Assembly: GCA_964563435.1 (NCBI GenBank)
Contig: CAZLXI010000016.1
Location: forward strand, 30,045-94,044
Length of the DNA: 64,000 nucleotides
Source: Leadbetterella sp964563435
GTDB taxonomy: Bacteria; Bacteroidota; Bacteroidia; Cytophagales; Spirosomataceae
Reading direction: 5' to 3'
Of this stretch, positions 9,243-18,500 are shown one piece after another. The translations under genes and the position numbers were made by a program. Under the pieces are notes generated by a model. That model was given only the letters and a program-made list of their open reading frames with translations. It ran no database searches and was not told the origin of the DNA. Numbering within the stretch: position 1 is the first letter of the stretch; every line of letters starts with the position of its first letter.

Positions 9243-10567
9243 GCTGTATACTGATTTTTGACGTAGGAAAAACCAATAAGAAAGCTTTCGTTTTTGACGA
9301 GGACTATACCATTCGCCGGGAAAAGAGTGTGTTGCTGGAAGAGACCGCCGACGAGGACGGCGACTCCTGCGAAGACCTGCCGGCGCTTATCTCCTGGATG
9401 AAGGAGGTATATGAGGAGGTAAATGGGTTGTATGATGTGAAGGCCGTGAACTTCAGCAGCTACGGGGCCACGCTGGTTTTCCTGGACGGGAACGGCCGGG
9501 TGCTTACGCCGCTGTACAATTACCTGAAGGCCTATCCTGAAGAATTAAAAAGGAAGTTTTACGCTACCTATGACGGCGAAGCCGCGTTCTCAAAAAATAC
9601 GGCCTCCCCGGTTTTGGGAAGCCTCAACAGCGGCATGCTGATCTACCGGCTGAAACAGGAACGGCCGGAGGTTTTTACGTATGTTAAGAAGATCCTGCAC
9701 TTGCCCAATTACCTGAGCTTTCTGTTTTCCGGGAAGAAGGTGACCGACATCACGAGTGTAGGATGCCATACCAATCTCTGGGACTTTACTCAGGGGCAAT
9801 ATCACCGTTGGGTACGGGAGGAAGGGGTGGAGCGTTTACTGGCATCGGTTCACGCTCCGGACAGCCCTTTTCAAACGGCAGACGGCGTGGTGGTGGGCAT
9901 CGGCCTGCACGATTCCTCCTCGGCCCTGATCCCCTACCTGAAACGCTTTGAGGAGCCGTTTGCGTTGCTCTCCACCGGTACCTGGAATATTACCATCAAC
10001 CCGTTTAACGAAGAGCCGCTGAGTCCTGATGAGCTGGCCAACGACTGCCTGTGTTTCTTACGCGTTGACGGGAAGCCCATCAAAGCTTCCCGGCTTTTAG
10101 GCGGACTGTACCATGAGCAGGAAGCAGCGAAAATAGCCCAACGCTTTGGCGTTTCGCCTTCTCAGCTAATGCAGATGAAATATGACCCGGAAATGGTCAC
10201 AGAGTCCTTATCCCTGGAAAGCTACAGGATTAAAAACCCTGTTTCTGGATGGGAACGCGACTGGGGTAACTACGGGACGGCTGAGCAGGCCTATCACCAG
10301 CTGATGGCTGACCTGGTGGCTTTGCAAAAGCGGTCTTCTGACCTTGTAGTAAAGGATGTGCCGGTGAAGAAAATATTTGTAGACGGGGGGTTCGCGAAAA
10401 ATCACGTTTTTATGAAAATGCTCGCTCTGGCATATCCCGTAACGAAAGTATGGACCAGCGAAGTCCCGCAGGCTTCGGCGCTCGGTGCGGCCCTGGTGCT
10501 TCACGACAGCTGGAACAGCCGGCCCGTGCCTGAAGATTTGATAAAATTGAAGGAAATTACCCACTAA
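9239..10567 (+). CDS. FGGY-family sugar kinase, probably L-rhamnulokinase
   Basis: A 442-residue kinase starting FDVGKTNKKAFVFD (phosphate-1 loop), with NFSSYGATLVFLDG near 75, a LSTGTWN ATP-binding segment near 244 and the C-terminal GG-rich FVDGGFAKNHVF near 379. It is shorter than classic RhaB (about 490) but typical of the FGGY kinases paired with RhaI and RhaEW in Bacteroidota. It would phosphorylate L-rhamnulose to rhamnulose-1-phosphate in the cytosol. The start overlaps the rhaI stop by 4 nt, indicating translational coupling. The pathway would be incomplete without a kinase, which supports the call. Fuculokinase activity cannot be excluded from sequence alone. Confidence 0.85.
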   Translation: MSCILIFDVGKTNKKAFVFDEDYTIRREKSVLLEETADEDGDSCEDLPALISWMKEVYEEVNGLYDVKAVNFSSYGATLVFLDGNGRVLTPLYNYLKAYPEELKRKFYATYDGEAAFSKNTASPVLGSLNSGMLIYRLKQERPEVFTYVKKILHLPNYLSFLFSGKKVTDITSVGCHTNLWDFTQGQYHRWVREEGVERLLASVHAPDSPFQTADGVVVGIGLHDSSSALIPYLKRFEEPFALLSTGTWNITINPFNEEPLSPDELANDCLCFLRVDGKPIKASRLLGGLYHEQEAAKIAQRFGVSPSQLMQMKYDPEMVTESLSLESYRIKNPVSGWERDWGNYGTAEQAYHQLMADLVALQKRSSDLVVKDVPVKKIFVDGGFAKNHVFMKMLALAYPVTKVWTSEVPQASALGAALVLHDSWNSRPVPEDLIKLKEITH

Positions 10568-10621
10568 ACCGCTTATCTTTACAGTGCCACCCGACCAGGT
10601 TAGGGTGACTTAGCCACCTGA

Positions 10622-10655
10622 CCCGAAACTCACTACTCGGTACTATTTTATTAAC
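10622..10655 (+). repeat. Dispersed degenerate repeat upstream of the lactate dehydrogenase gene
   Basis: The stretch around ACCCGAAACTCACTACTCGG resembles 53702-53736 (before a GH51 gene) and, more weakly, 26028-26048. Each copy sits in a short gap before a gene. In two cases the start codon is 7-10 nt after the end of the repeat. Confidence 0.4.
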
Positions 10656-10661
10656 GATGAA

Positions 10662-11828
10662 ATGCTAAATTATAACCCCCAATACCCCGGCATCGATGAC
10701 CTGATCCGCAAGGCTAAAAAGCGCATGCCGAAATTCGCGTTTGAATACCTCGACGGCGGATGCAACGAAGACGTAAATCTCTATAAAAACACGAAGGAAA
10801 TCCGGGATATAGAACTGGTACCGTATTACCTGCGGGAGTACAGGGAGCCCGACCTGAAAACAGAGCTTTTCGGACATGTGTACGATGCCCCTTTCGGGAT
10901 ATCACCGGTGGGCCTGCAGAGCCTGATGTGGCCTAATTCGCCGGAAATCCTGGCGAAAGCCGCCGTGGAGCAGAATATCCCGTTTATCCTGAGTACAGTT
11001 ACCACCGCCAGCATTGAGAAAATAGCAGAGATCACTGAAGGGAAATTCTGGTTCCAGCTGTACCATCCCGCAAAAGAAGAATTAAGAGACGATATGTTTA
11101 AACGCCTGGAGGCGGTAGGATGCAAGACCCTGGTGGTGCTGACGGATGTGCCCACTTTCGGGTTCCGGCCCCGCGATATCCGGAACGGCCTGGCCATGCC
11201 GCCACAGATGACCTTCAGTAATATCCTCCAGATACTGTCACACCCCACCTGGGCACTCAGCACCCTCTATTACGGGCAGCCCAACTTCGCCACCATGAAA
11301 AAATACATGCCCAAAGGGCTGAACATGAAGCAGCTGGGCCTGTATATGAACCAGACCTTCTCCGGCCGGATCAGCCGGGAGCGGCTGCAGACCATCCGCG
11401 ATAAGTGGAAGGGAAACCTGGTGATGAAAGGCGTAGCCACGGCCGAAGATGTGGGTCAGGCCGTGAAATTCGGGCTTGACGGGGTGATCGTCTCTAATCA
11501 CGGCGGCCGCCAGCTGGACGCCGGCGAATCGTCCATTCATACGCTTTATCCCATTGTAGAGCAGTACAAAGGGCAGATTAAAATCATGATCGACAGCGGC
11601 CTGCGTACCGGCCCGGACATTGCCCGCACCCTGGCCGCAGGAGCAGAATTTGCTTTCCTGGGCCGCACCTTCATGTATAGCGTGGGAGCATTGGGCGCTC
11701 GGGGCGGTGATCATATCATCAATCTTCTAAAAATGCAGCTGAAGCAGGTGATGGACCAGGTGTGCTGCGGGAAAGTGGAGGATCTGCCGAATCATTTGAA
11801 ACGGTCTGCCGCTCCCGGGATATATTAA
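10662..11828 (+). CDS. lldD: FMN-dependent L-lactate dehydrogenase (alpha-hydroxy-acid oxidase family)
   Basis: A 388-residue FMN enzyme of the LldD/glycolate-oxidase family that oxidises L-lactate to pyruvate, probably at the inner membrane with quinone as acceptor. Visible signatures: FAFEYLDGGCNED near residue 25, PFGISPVGLQSLMWP for FMN near 77, catalytic H280 in SNHGGRQLD, and the DSGLRTGPDIARTLAAGAEFAFLGRTF phosphate site near 307-333. It lies 94 nt after the kinase on the same strand. Since RhaW makes L-lactate, this gene completes rhamnose use to DHAP and pyruvate. A general housekeeping role is also possible. The start is the second ATG in a close pair; the first (10657) gives only three codons. 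Confidence 0.85.
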   Translation: MLNYNPQYPGIDDLIRKAKKRMPKFAFEYLDGGCNEDVNLYKNTKEIRDIELVPYYLREYREPDLKTELFGHVYDAPFGISPVGLQSLMWPNSPEILAKAAVEQNIPFILSTVTTASIEKIAEITEGKFWFQLYHPAKEELRDDMFKRLEAVGCKTLVVLTDVPTFGFRPRDIRNGLAMPPQMTFSNILQILSHPTWALSTLYYGQPNFATMKKYMPKGLNMKQLGLYMNQTFSGRISRERLQTIRDKWKGNLVMKGVATAEDVGQAVKFGLDGVIVSNHGGRQLDAGESSIHTLYPIVEQYKGQIKIMIDSGLRTGPDIARTLAAGAEFAFLGRTFMYSVGALGARGGDHIINLLKMQLKQVMDQVCCGKVEDLPNHLKRSAAPGIY

Positions 11829-11848
11829 ACGGTAGCGCCACCACGGCT

Positions 11849-11876
11849 GTAGAGACGCAAAATCTTGCGTCTCTAC
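11849..11876. repeat. Perfect 12-bp palindrome (GTAGAGACGCAA family), copy A
   Basis: GTAGAGACGCAA and its exact complement are separated by AATC, 20 nt after the lldD stop. Its right 20 nt are identical to 52137-52156, inside the GH51 coding region. There is no U-tract, so termination is not the obvious role. The shape is REP-like. Confidence 0.7.
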
Positions 11877-11920
11877 GAGGCTGTCCGATATGGACTGCCA
11901 CTTTTTCTTCCAGCCGTGTT

Positions 11921-12142
11921 TTACCGGGGATTACTAAATGATCCCAGTTTCCTGCTTAACTCGATAAGCCCTGCTTTTTGTAAGCATTCATCAATCGCAG
12001 CGTTCAGCTCCTGAATGCTTTCCAGGGGAGCAATGCTGACAAGATCGCCAGTTTTGTAACCTTTCTGGACAATTAGTCCTCGCTGGAGAGTATTGCTTAA
12101 AAAAAGAACATTCCTGCGCGTCATCCTAAGATCAATCTTCAC
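11921..12142 (-). CDS. Short hypothetical protein or gene fragment
   Basis: A 73-codon open frame on the minus strand (starts MKIDLRMTRRNVLFLSNTLQ) with balanced composition and a plausible helical C-terminal half (ESIQELNAAIDECLQKAGL). No family is recognised. It overlaps the start of the Crp/Fnr-like frame on the opposite strand, which lacks homology in that part, so this frame is at least as likely to be the real one. It may be a remnant of a larger gene. It occupies most of the 11877-12146 gap. Confidence 0.25.
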   Translation of the reverse strand: MKIDLRMTRRNVLFLSNTLQRGLIVQKGYKTGDLVSIAPLESIQELNAAIDECLQKAGLIELSRKLGSFSNPR

Positions 12143-12527
12143 GGTTTCATTATTGCTTCATGAAGGAGATTTAGCCGACAAAACCTACTATATTGGTGCA
12201 GGGATGCTCCGGGAATATTTCATTTCTCCGGAAGGAGATGAAATCACCATCCAATTGGCTGCCGAGGAGCAGTTTCTCTACTCCTGGACAAGTTACTTTA
12301 GGCAACAAGACTCAAAATGTTTTATAGAAGCTATAGAAAAAAACAGGCTGGTTTATATTCATAAGCACAACATTGAGTATTTGTTTGACAGTGTACCGGA
12401 GTTATATAAATGGGTTACGAAAGTTCATCAACGTACGCTGATGGACTCCTTCAACAGGAATGAGATTAGGTTATCAAAAAAAGGAGTTCCTGGCTATACC
12501 TTGGGATGTTATAGTTTCGTTTGCTGA
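12093..12527 (+). pseudogene. Crp/Fnr-type cyclic-nucleotide-binding fragment
   Basis: From about 12156 the frame reads LHEGDLADKTYYIGAGMLREYF, then ISPEGDEITIQL, then SKCFIEAIEKNRLVYI. That is the beta-roll of Bacteroidota Crp/Fnr regulators. The first 20 codons have no match to the family and overlap a minus-strand frame, so the true N-terminus is missing. The C-terminal winged helix is also absent: after RNEIRLSKKG the frame degenerates and stops at 12527. A second frame (12460-12648) carries no clear helix-turn-helix either. Best read as a double-truncated relic. Positions 12528-12735 hold only short open frames without recognisable similarity. Confidence 0.6.
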
Positions 12528-12735
12528 AAAGGCAATGGCAAACTACCCGGATCTTAGGAATGAAAAATTCAGAATACGCCTACAGCAGAGCATATACGCC
12601 TTCAGAAAGCCTTATCAAATCCTATGTTGCTTCTCCGCCATACAATGATACCGAGTTAGGACATTACAAAGACGGCTTGAGAGATGATGGCCGCACAGTG
12701 GGTAAGTTAGTTCATATTTATTAAACAATTATTTT

Positions 12736-13236
12736 ATGCTTTTTAAAAAATTATTGCCCGTACTGATTGGTTTTTCGATGATCTTTTTTTCCTGCGATAA
12801 AAGGTTTATAAAAAAGAATGCAGAGAGTATAACGGTTGATGTTCCCGCAGGCTTAAGTGCAAAAACCGGTGAATACTTTGACTATTTGTTTGTACGTTTA
12901 AGCCAGCTTATAGAAGAAGATTCTGATGGGAAAGAATATTTTGAAGTATTGGTAAATCAGAACAGCTCCAGCGATCAAAGGGTGTACGTTGGTTATAACA
13001 CGAGTCTTAAACGGGTATATATAGACCCAACGGCATCGTGTTATGGATTGCTGATTTATTCAAATGTTGAAAAAGAAAAGCTAAAAGAGAAAGGAGCTTT
13101 CAAATTACCCGAGGGAGAGGCGGATTATACATCTGATATTTTTGGTGAGCCGGACTCTACACTACTTGCAGGAGGAAAGAAAAAATACAAGGATATTGGA
13201 CTCTACCATTCCCGATGCAAACCTTATGGTAATTAA
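12736..13236 (+). CDS. Small lipoprotein of unknown function, possibly frameshifted at the 3' end
   Basis: A 166-residue product with a lipoprotein signal: hydrophobic residues 6-18 then FFSC, Cys20 as the lipidated residue. No family is recognised. The body is acidic and beta-rich (EYFEVLVNQNSSSDQRVYVGYNTSLKRVYIDP). Near the end the neighbouring frame (13142-13339) continues with more protein-like sequence (MVIKIVIDKGGRLIGPTHPQ ... TITVRLSKK) than the annotated tail. A one-base shift around 13190-13205 is therefore likely, and the intact protein would have about 200 residues. It lies in a decayed, repeat-rich stretch with other broken genes. Confidence 0.5.
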   Translation: MLFKKLLPVLIGFSMIFFSCDKRFIKKNAESITVDVPAGLSAKTGEYFDYLFVRLSQLIEEDSDGKEYFEVLVNQNSSSDQRVYVGYNTSLKRVYIDPTASCYGLLIYSNVEKEKLKEKGAFKLPEGEADYTSDIFGEPDSTLLAGGKKKYKDIGLYHSRCKPYGN

Positions 13237-13357
13237 GATAGTAATTGATAAGGGGGGGCGACTTATTGGCCCCACCCACCCCCAAAAGCATATAATCAAC
13301 GATAACGGCACCATCACCGTGAGGCTGTCTAAAAAGTAGCTTCCTATTGAGAGAAAT

Positions 13358-13499
13358 GAAGATGTTCAAAAAGTTAACGGTTTGCCGCTGCGACAAAATG
13401 CAAGGCGCTGAGGATGAGACCGAAGGAGCATACTGTAGTATGTGACTGAGGCCGAATTCCGAAAGCAACGCAGCAGTTTTTGACTTTTTGGACATCTTC
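13358..13499. repeat. 142-bp imperfect inverted repeat (MITE-like or large palindrome)
   Basis: The outer ends GAAGATGTTCAAAAAGTT and the complement of AACTTTTTGGACATCTTC-like sequence at 13480-13499 match apart from a few changes. The centre contains CATACTGTAGTATG (about 13414-13427), itself palindromic. The intervening arms pair only partly. It directly abuts the RAYT fragment and seems to have replaced or displaced that gene's 5' part. No open frame of its own, so any movement would need an enzyme supplied in trans. Confidence 0.6.
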
Positions 13500-13740
13500 A
13501 CAAGAACCCCCAAAAGCAAAAAACAGTTACTTTGGGCCACAATCGCGAAATTTGGCCTCTGTTATCCGGGGGTTTAAAATTGGTGTTACCAAGGCAACAA
13601 GACAAATGAAAAAAGATTTCGGTTGGCAACCTCGTTTTCATGACCACATAATCCGAAATGAAAAATCACTGGAAAGAATACGAAACTATATTTTCACTAA
13701 CCCCTTACGATGGGAAGAGGATAGTTACTTCACGAAATAA
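13500..13740 (+). pseudogene. 3' remnant of a REP-associated tyrosine transposase (RAYT, IS200/IS605-like)
   Basis: The last 70 codons read SVIRGFKIGVTKATRQMKKD, then FGWQPRFHDHIIRNEKSLER, then IRNYIFTNPLRWEEDSYF. This is the characteristic C-terminal part of TnpA-REP proteins, including the helix with the catalytic-tyrosine region. The N-terminal half with the HUH metal motif is absent: upstream sequence is the 142-bp inverted repeat. RAYTs are the known partners of REP palindromes in bacterial genomes, and this window contains several palindromic repeat families. The copy here must be inactive. Confidence 0.75.
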
Positions 13741-13741
13741 A

Positions 13742-15535
13742 TCACTTTAACTTCCGCACCGCACCCTTCCTCAGATCCACCTCAAAGTGATCCGACGGAT
13801 CCCCATGTGAAATTTTGTCCAGGATCCTGAAAAGATCTTTTAACCTGAGCGAGAGCTCATCGCCCGTATCCAGCAACTCAAATTGCCGGCTGAGCGTTTC
13901 GTACTGCTTCAGCCGTTTCCGGGGAATATCCCGCCGGGCCAGCTCATCGGCGGACTGAAACTTATAGAGATCCAGGAGGAGGTCGCTGAAATCCCATTGC
14001 CGGTACCTTTTCTTTTTTAGACCGGTGTTTTCGCGCGAAATCCTGAAAAGATCTTCCCCGTTCAGTTTTTCAGCCTGCCTCGTAAAGTCCTTCGGCCAGT
14101 CACCGGGGATCATGCGAAGGCGTACGAGTTCTGTGAGGTGGAAGAGCGTAAAATCGCGGTAAGAGCGGGTATTCAGAATTTCTTTGTTCCAGATGCGGGA
14201 ATCCCCGGCCAGACTCAGCGTCTCATGCTCTTTCTCATACAGTGGAAAAAGTTCGTTGAAGCCGTCCACTTTGTCGAGGATAACGGTTTCTATCTCATAG
14301 CGGTCACCGGGCTTTACGGTTAAGATCTTATAGGCCGGGATATAAGCGGCCAGCGAAGGCACCTGTACGTTCACCAGCATCTTTTTGTTTCCATACTTTC
14401 GGATACCCGTATCATTGATGTGCATGTGTCCGCCGAAATGAATCTGCAGCCCGGCATCGGAAAATGCCTCAGCCACGTTTTCATGAGGAGTCCGGTGCAA
14501 TTGCCATTTGGTTTTCCCGAGCAGGTTACCGATGTCTTCCGATGCGCCGTCGTTATAATCGATCATGGGATAATGTGTAAAGGCCACCACCGTTTTGTTT
14601 CTTTTCCGGGCCTCTTCGGTTACCTGTCTCACCCAGGCCACCAGGTGTGTTTTATTCGTCATCACATGGTTGTACCCCACGGAGGAGGAGTTATAATTCC
14701 TGACATCCTCCGGGTCGCCGTTCCCGTTTTTGGGAATGTACGTATTGCCGTCAATGGCCAGAAGCCAGAGGCCCTCTACCGGCTCCACCACGTAGCTCAG
14801 GTCGGGTACCGAAAACCCCGGACCTACCTCATACATCCGGGTCCGGTAATCACTGTACTTTTCAGCAGCGGCGTAGCTGTATTGTTCGGGCTCAATAAAC
14901 CGGGAGGACGCGCTCCAGTACAGGTGTTCCGGTGAGGGGCGCAGCCCAAACGCTTTCAATTCTTCCAGAATCTCCAGGTAACCCGACATGGCAATGTCTT
15001 TCGTAATAATAGCGCCCGGGCGCCGGGCCAGGCTTTCCGAGCTGTAAATGCCCAGCGGCTTCCCGTCGGCACCCAGGAAATCGCTTTTTCCGCTCTCCTG
15101 GCGGAAAGGGCCTACGGGGTCATGGTTTCCGGTAGTGATAAAAAACCGCAGCCCGTATTTTTCGGAGTACTCCTCCAGTATCTTCCGCAGGCCCCGCAGG
15201 TTATAAGCCTGGCCGTCATCCGTAAAATCGCCGGGCAATGCCACAATTTTGATCCCCCTTTCTGCTATGTCGTCAAGTGCGGCCAGAAAAGCATAATAAT
15301 TCTCGTTAAAGATGCGGGTGGAGCGAAGTTGCGCGCTCATGGTCCGAAGGATCACCGGCTTCCCCGTTTCCGGATGAATGATGCCCCTGAACTCATTATC
15401 GGAGAAGCTTCCGTACAGGTCCTGGAAGTGGATATCGGAAACAAAAGCGATTTTTGTTTGCTGACTGTAAACGGCAGGCACCGTGAATAGCAGAATCACC
15501 GGTAAAAAACGAAACAGACTAACCATTTTTCTCAT
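13742..15535 (-). CDS. Secreted calcineurin-like metallophosphoesterase
   Basis: A 597-residue protein with a signal peptide (MRKMVSLFRFLPVILLF, cleavage near VYSQ). The metallophosphoesterase motifs appear in order: FVSDIHFQD, LPGDFTDDG, TTGNHDP, FTHYP and FGGHMHI, supplying the Asp/His/Asn ligands of a two-metal centre. Substrate unknown; phosphodiesters or phosphomonoesters in the periplasm are the family norm. The start at 15535 gives a proper signal peptide and overlaps the stop of the upstream hybrid regulator gene by 17 nt, so the two are probably one transcript. An upstream in-frame ATG (15565) would add ten residues before the signal sequence and is less likely. Confidence 0.8.
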   Translation of the reverse strand: MRKMVSLFRFLPVILLFTVPAVYSQQTKIAFVSDIHFQDLYGSFSDNEFRGIIHPETGKPVILRTMSAQLRSTRIFNENYYAFLAALDDIAERGIKIVALPGDFTDDGQAYNLRGLRKILEEYSEKYGLRFFITTGNHDPVGPFRQESGKSDFLGADGKPLGIYSSESLARRPGAIITKDIAMSGYLEILEELKAFGLRPSPEHLYWSASSRFIEPEQYSYAAAEKYSDYRTRMYEVGPGFSVPDLSYVVEPVEGLWLLAIDGNTYIPKNGNGDPEDVRNYNSSSVGYNHVMTNKTHLVAWVRQVTEEARKRNKTVVAFTHYPMIDYNDGASEDIGNLLGKTKWQLHRTPHENVAEAFSDAGLQIHFGGHMHINDTGIRKYGNKKMLVNVQVPSLAAYIPAYKILTVKPGDRYEIETVILDKVDGFNELFPLYEKEHETLSLAGDSRIWNKEILNTRSYRDFTLFHLTELVRLRMIPGDWPKDFTRQAEKLNGEDLFRISRENTGLKKKRYRQWDFSDLLLDLYKFQSADELARRDIPRKRLKQYETLSRQFELLDTGDELSLRLKDLFRILDKISHGDPSDHFEVDLRKGAVRKLK

Positions 15536-18500
15536 AACTTTTAGCATACTCGGAAGGCGAAACACGATAGAGTTTCTGGAAAGCGGAACGGAAATATTTG
15601 TAGTCTTCGATACCCACCAGATCCATGACCTCGGTCACCCGGAAGCGCCCCGTAACCAGCAGCTGCGCGGCCCGTTTCAGGCGCACATCGCGGATAAATT
15701 CCACTACCGACTGCCCGGTGATATTTTTCAGCTTCCGGTAATAGGCCGACTGGCTCATCCCCGATTCGCTGACCAGGCTTTGTACGCCGAACTGCTTGTT
15801 GGTCAGGTTATTTTCCACGATCTCCATCGCACCGTGGATAAATGCCCGGTCGGTATCGGGAATCCCGGATGCCGTGGGCTCCATCAGGATCTGCCGCTGG
15901 AAATGCTCCCGGAGTTTCCGGCGGTTGATCAGCAGCGACTGGATCTTGGAAAACAGTATCCTGGGGTTGAAGGGCTTCACGATGTAATCGTCCGCTCCGC
16001 TTTCCAGGCCTTCCAGCTCATGAACGGCTGCTGCCCGGGCGGTGATCAGCACCACCGGTATATGTGCCGTTTTCGGGTTGTTCTTTATTCTTTCGCAAAG
16101 CTCCAGGCCATTCATTTCCGGCATCATAACATCGCTCAGAATGATATCGGGCGAGGTTTCATACGCTTTTTCCAGGCCTTCTTTTCCATCCTTCGCCATT
16201 GAAACCCTTAAATGACGTCCGAAGATTCCGCCCAGGTAAGTGCGCAGGTCGGCGTTGTCTTCCACAATGAGCAGATGGTTCTCCGAAAACGTTTCATCCA
16301 CGCTGTCGGGCAGCAACACGTCAGAGAGGACAGGAGGCGGAAGCGTACTTTCCGGAAGCACGACAGGCCCCGCATCGGCGGGATGATAAGGAAGAATGAT
16401 CTCAAAAACAGAGCCGGCGCCCGCCGTACTGCGTACTTCTATGGTTCCGCCCAGCATCTGAACCAGCTCCCTGACCAGCGATAGCCCGATGCCCGTTCCG
16501 GGGGCTTTGGGTCGGTCTTTTCTGACCACCTGGTAAAAAGGCTCAAAAATATGCTTCAGATCTTCCGGCCCGATACCCGTGCCGTTATCGGTTACCCGGA
16601 TGAGCAGATGGTTTTCGCCCGGGCGTGTGACGGAGAGTTGCACATCACCCCCTTCAGGGGTATACTTAAATGCGTTGGAAAGCAGGTTGGTAAGAATGAT
16701 CTCCAGCTTGGCCGGGTCAAAGCTGACGGGCGCTTTTTCAGAAAAAACATCCAGGGTATAACGGATATCCAATTCATCGGCCTTGATCTTGAAAATCAGG
16801 AATATCTCACGGATGAAGGCAATGATATCGCCGTTCTGAAGCTGAACTTTCATGTTCCCCGATTCTATTTTCCGGAGATCCATCAGCTGATTCACGAGGC
16901 TCAGGAGCTTTTTCGCCTGTCGATGGACCAGCTCGGCTTTTTGCCTTGCCGGGGTCTGCGGTTCCATGGTCTCCATCAGGTCTTCGGCCGGGTTAATGAT
17001 CAGGGTAAGGGGCGTTCTGAGTTCATGCGATACATTCGTGAAAAAGTTGAGCTTCATGTCGGAAAGCTCCTTTTCTTTTTGTTTGGCCATCTGTTCCAGG
17101 GCTATTTTACTCTGAAGCTCGCGTTGGCGGGCCCTTATCCGCCGGTACCACGTCAAAGCCGTGAGTGCCGCAGTGGTATAGCACAGGTAAGCCCACCAGG
17201 TCTTGTACCAGGGGGGTAAAATACTGAGGTGAAGTGAGGCGGGTTCGGTGGCCCACACCCCATCACCGTTATCGGCCCTTACCATAAAGGTATAATCGCC
17301 TGCGGGTAAGCTGGCGAAAGCGGCAATGCGCTGCCCGGGCAGCAGGGTGATCCAGTTGCTGTGATATCCTTCCAGTTTATAGGCATAGCGCTGTTTCCGG
17401 GGATTGTGAAAATTCAATCCTGCAAATTCAATGGTAAAATCGTTTTCCGAATCGCGGAAGGTAATCCTGTGCTCTGCCGAAAACGGCCCGTTTAGCATGG
17501 CCCGGGGATGTTTTTCCGTGGCTGGGTCCAATTCGTAATTCACAATCCTGACCCGGGTGATCTGCATCCTGGGCGGGTAGGGGTTAGGCGAGATCCGGGA
17601 AGGATCAAAGTAAGAAATGCCATTTATCCCGCCAAAATAGAGGGTGCCGTCGGTGTCTTTCGCCGCGGCCCCGATTTTGAAAGAGTTGCTTTGCAGTCCG
17701 TCAGCCACATCAAAGTGGAGGTAGGTTTTTTTTTGAGGGTCAAAGCGATAGAGTCCGCGCCCGCCGATCCACAGGTCGCCGTTATCGGCTTCAAGGATGG
17801 TCTCCACATTCGATTCCGGCAGCCAGCGGTCGTAACGGGTGATGACTTCCTGCCCTTTCTCTTTATGGATAAGATGGAGACCGCCGCCCAGTGTTCCCAC
17901 CCAGATATCGCCGCGGCGGTCTTTCAGCAGAGGCCAGGCGTAATTTACCTTCATGCTCTGGGGACTTTCGGGGCTGAAGAAAAAATGGCTGCGCAGTTCG
18001 CCTTCGTTACCCAGCTTACACACACCGGCGTTCCGTGTACTGGCCCACATCACGTTTTCTTCAGCATCATACAGCAGGGCCGTAATGTTATCCGAAGGAA
18101 TATCGGAGTTTAGCAGGTTCAGGGTTTTTATAAAATGACCGTCCCGGTCCATCACAAACACGCCGGCGTAGAAGGTGGCGATCCAGATGCGCCCCCTGCC
18201 GTCCTGGCGGATACAGAGGGGTTCGATCTGAGACCAGGGTCGCTCGCCCGGCACATCGGGCAGCCGTCGCAGGCTCAGCGTTTTTTTGTTGAGCAGGTAA
18301 ATGCCGTTCTCGCGCGAAGCCACCCACAGGTTCCCGTCCTGCGAATCATAAATACTCGAAACACTGATGTGCGTGGTGCTCGCGGATACCCGGTTAATCA
18401 GGAAGTTCTGAAAGCTTCCCGACAGCTTATCGTAACGGGCCATCCCGTTGCGGGTACCGATCCATAACACCTCTTTCTCGTTGCAGATGGTGTTGATATA

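Noticed and set aside
11849..11876. Intrinsic terminator of lldD
   Set aside because: The stem is perfect but lacks a following U-tract, and a longer version of the same sequence occurs inside a gene.
12521..12724. A 67-codon frame in the decayed strip
   Set aside because: It overlaps the Crp/Fnr fragment, has no recognisable family or start context and is probably relic DNA.
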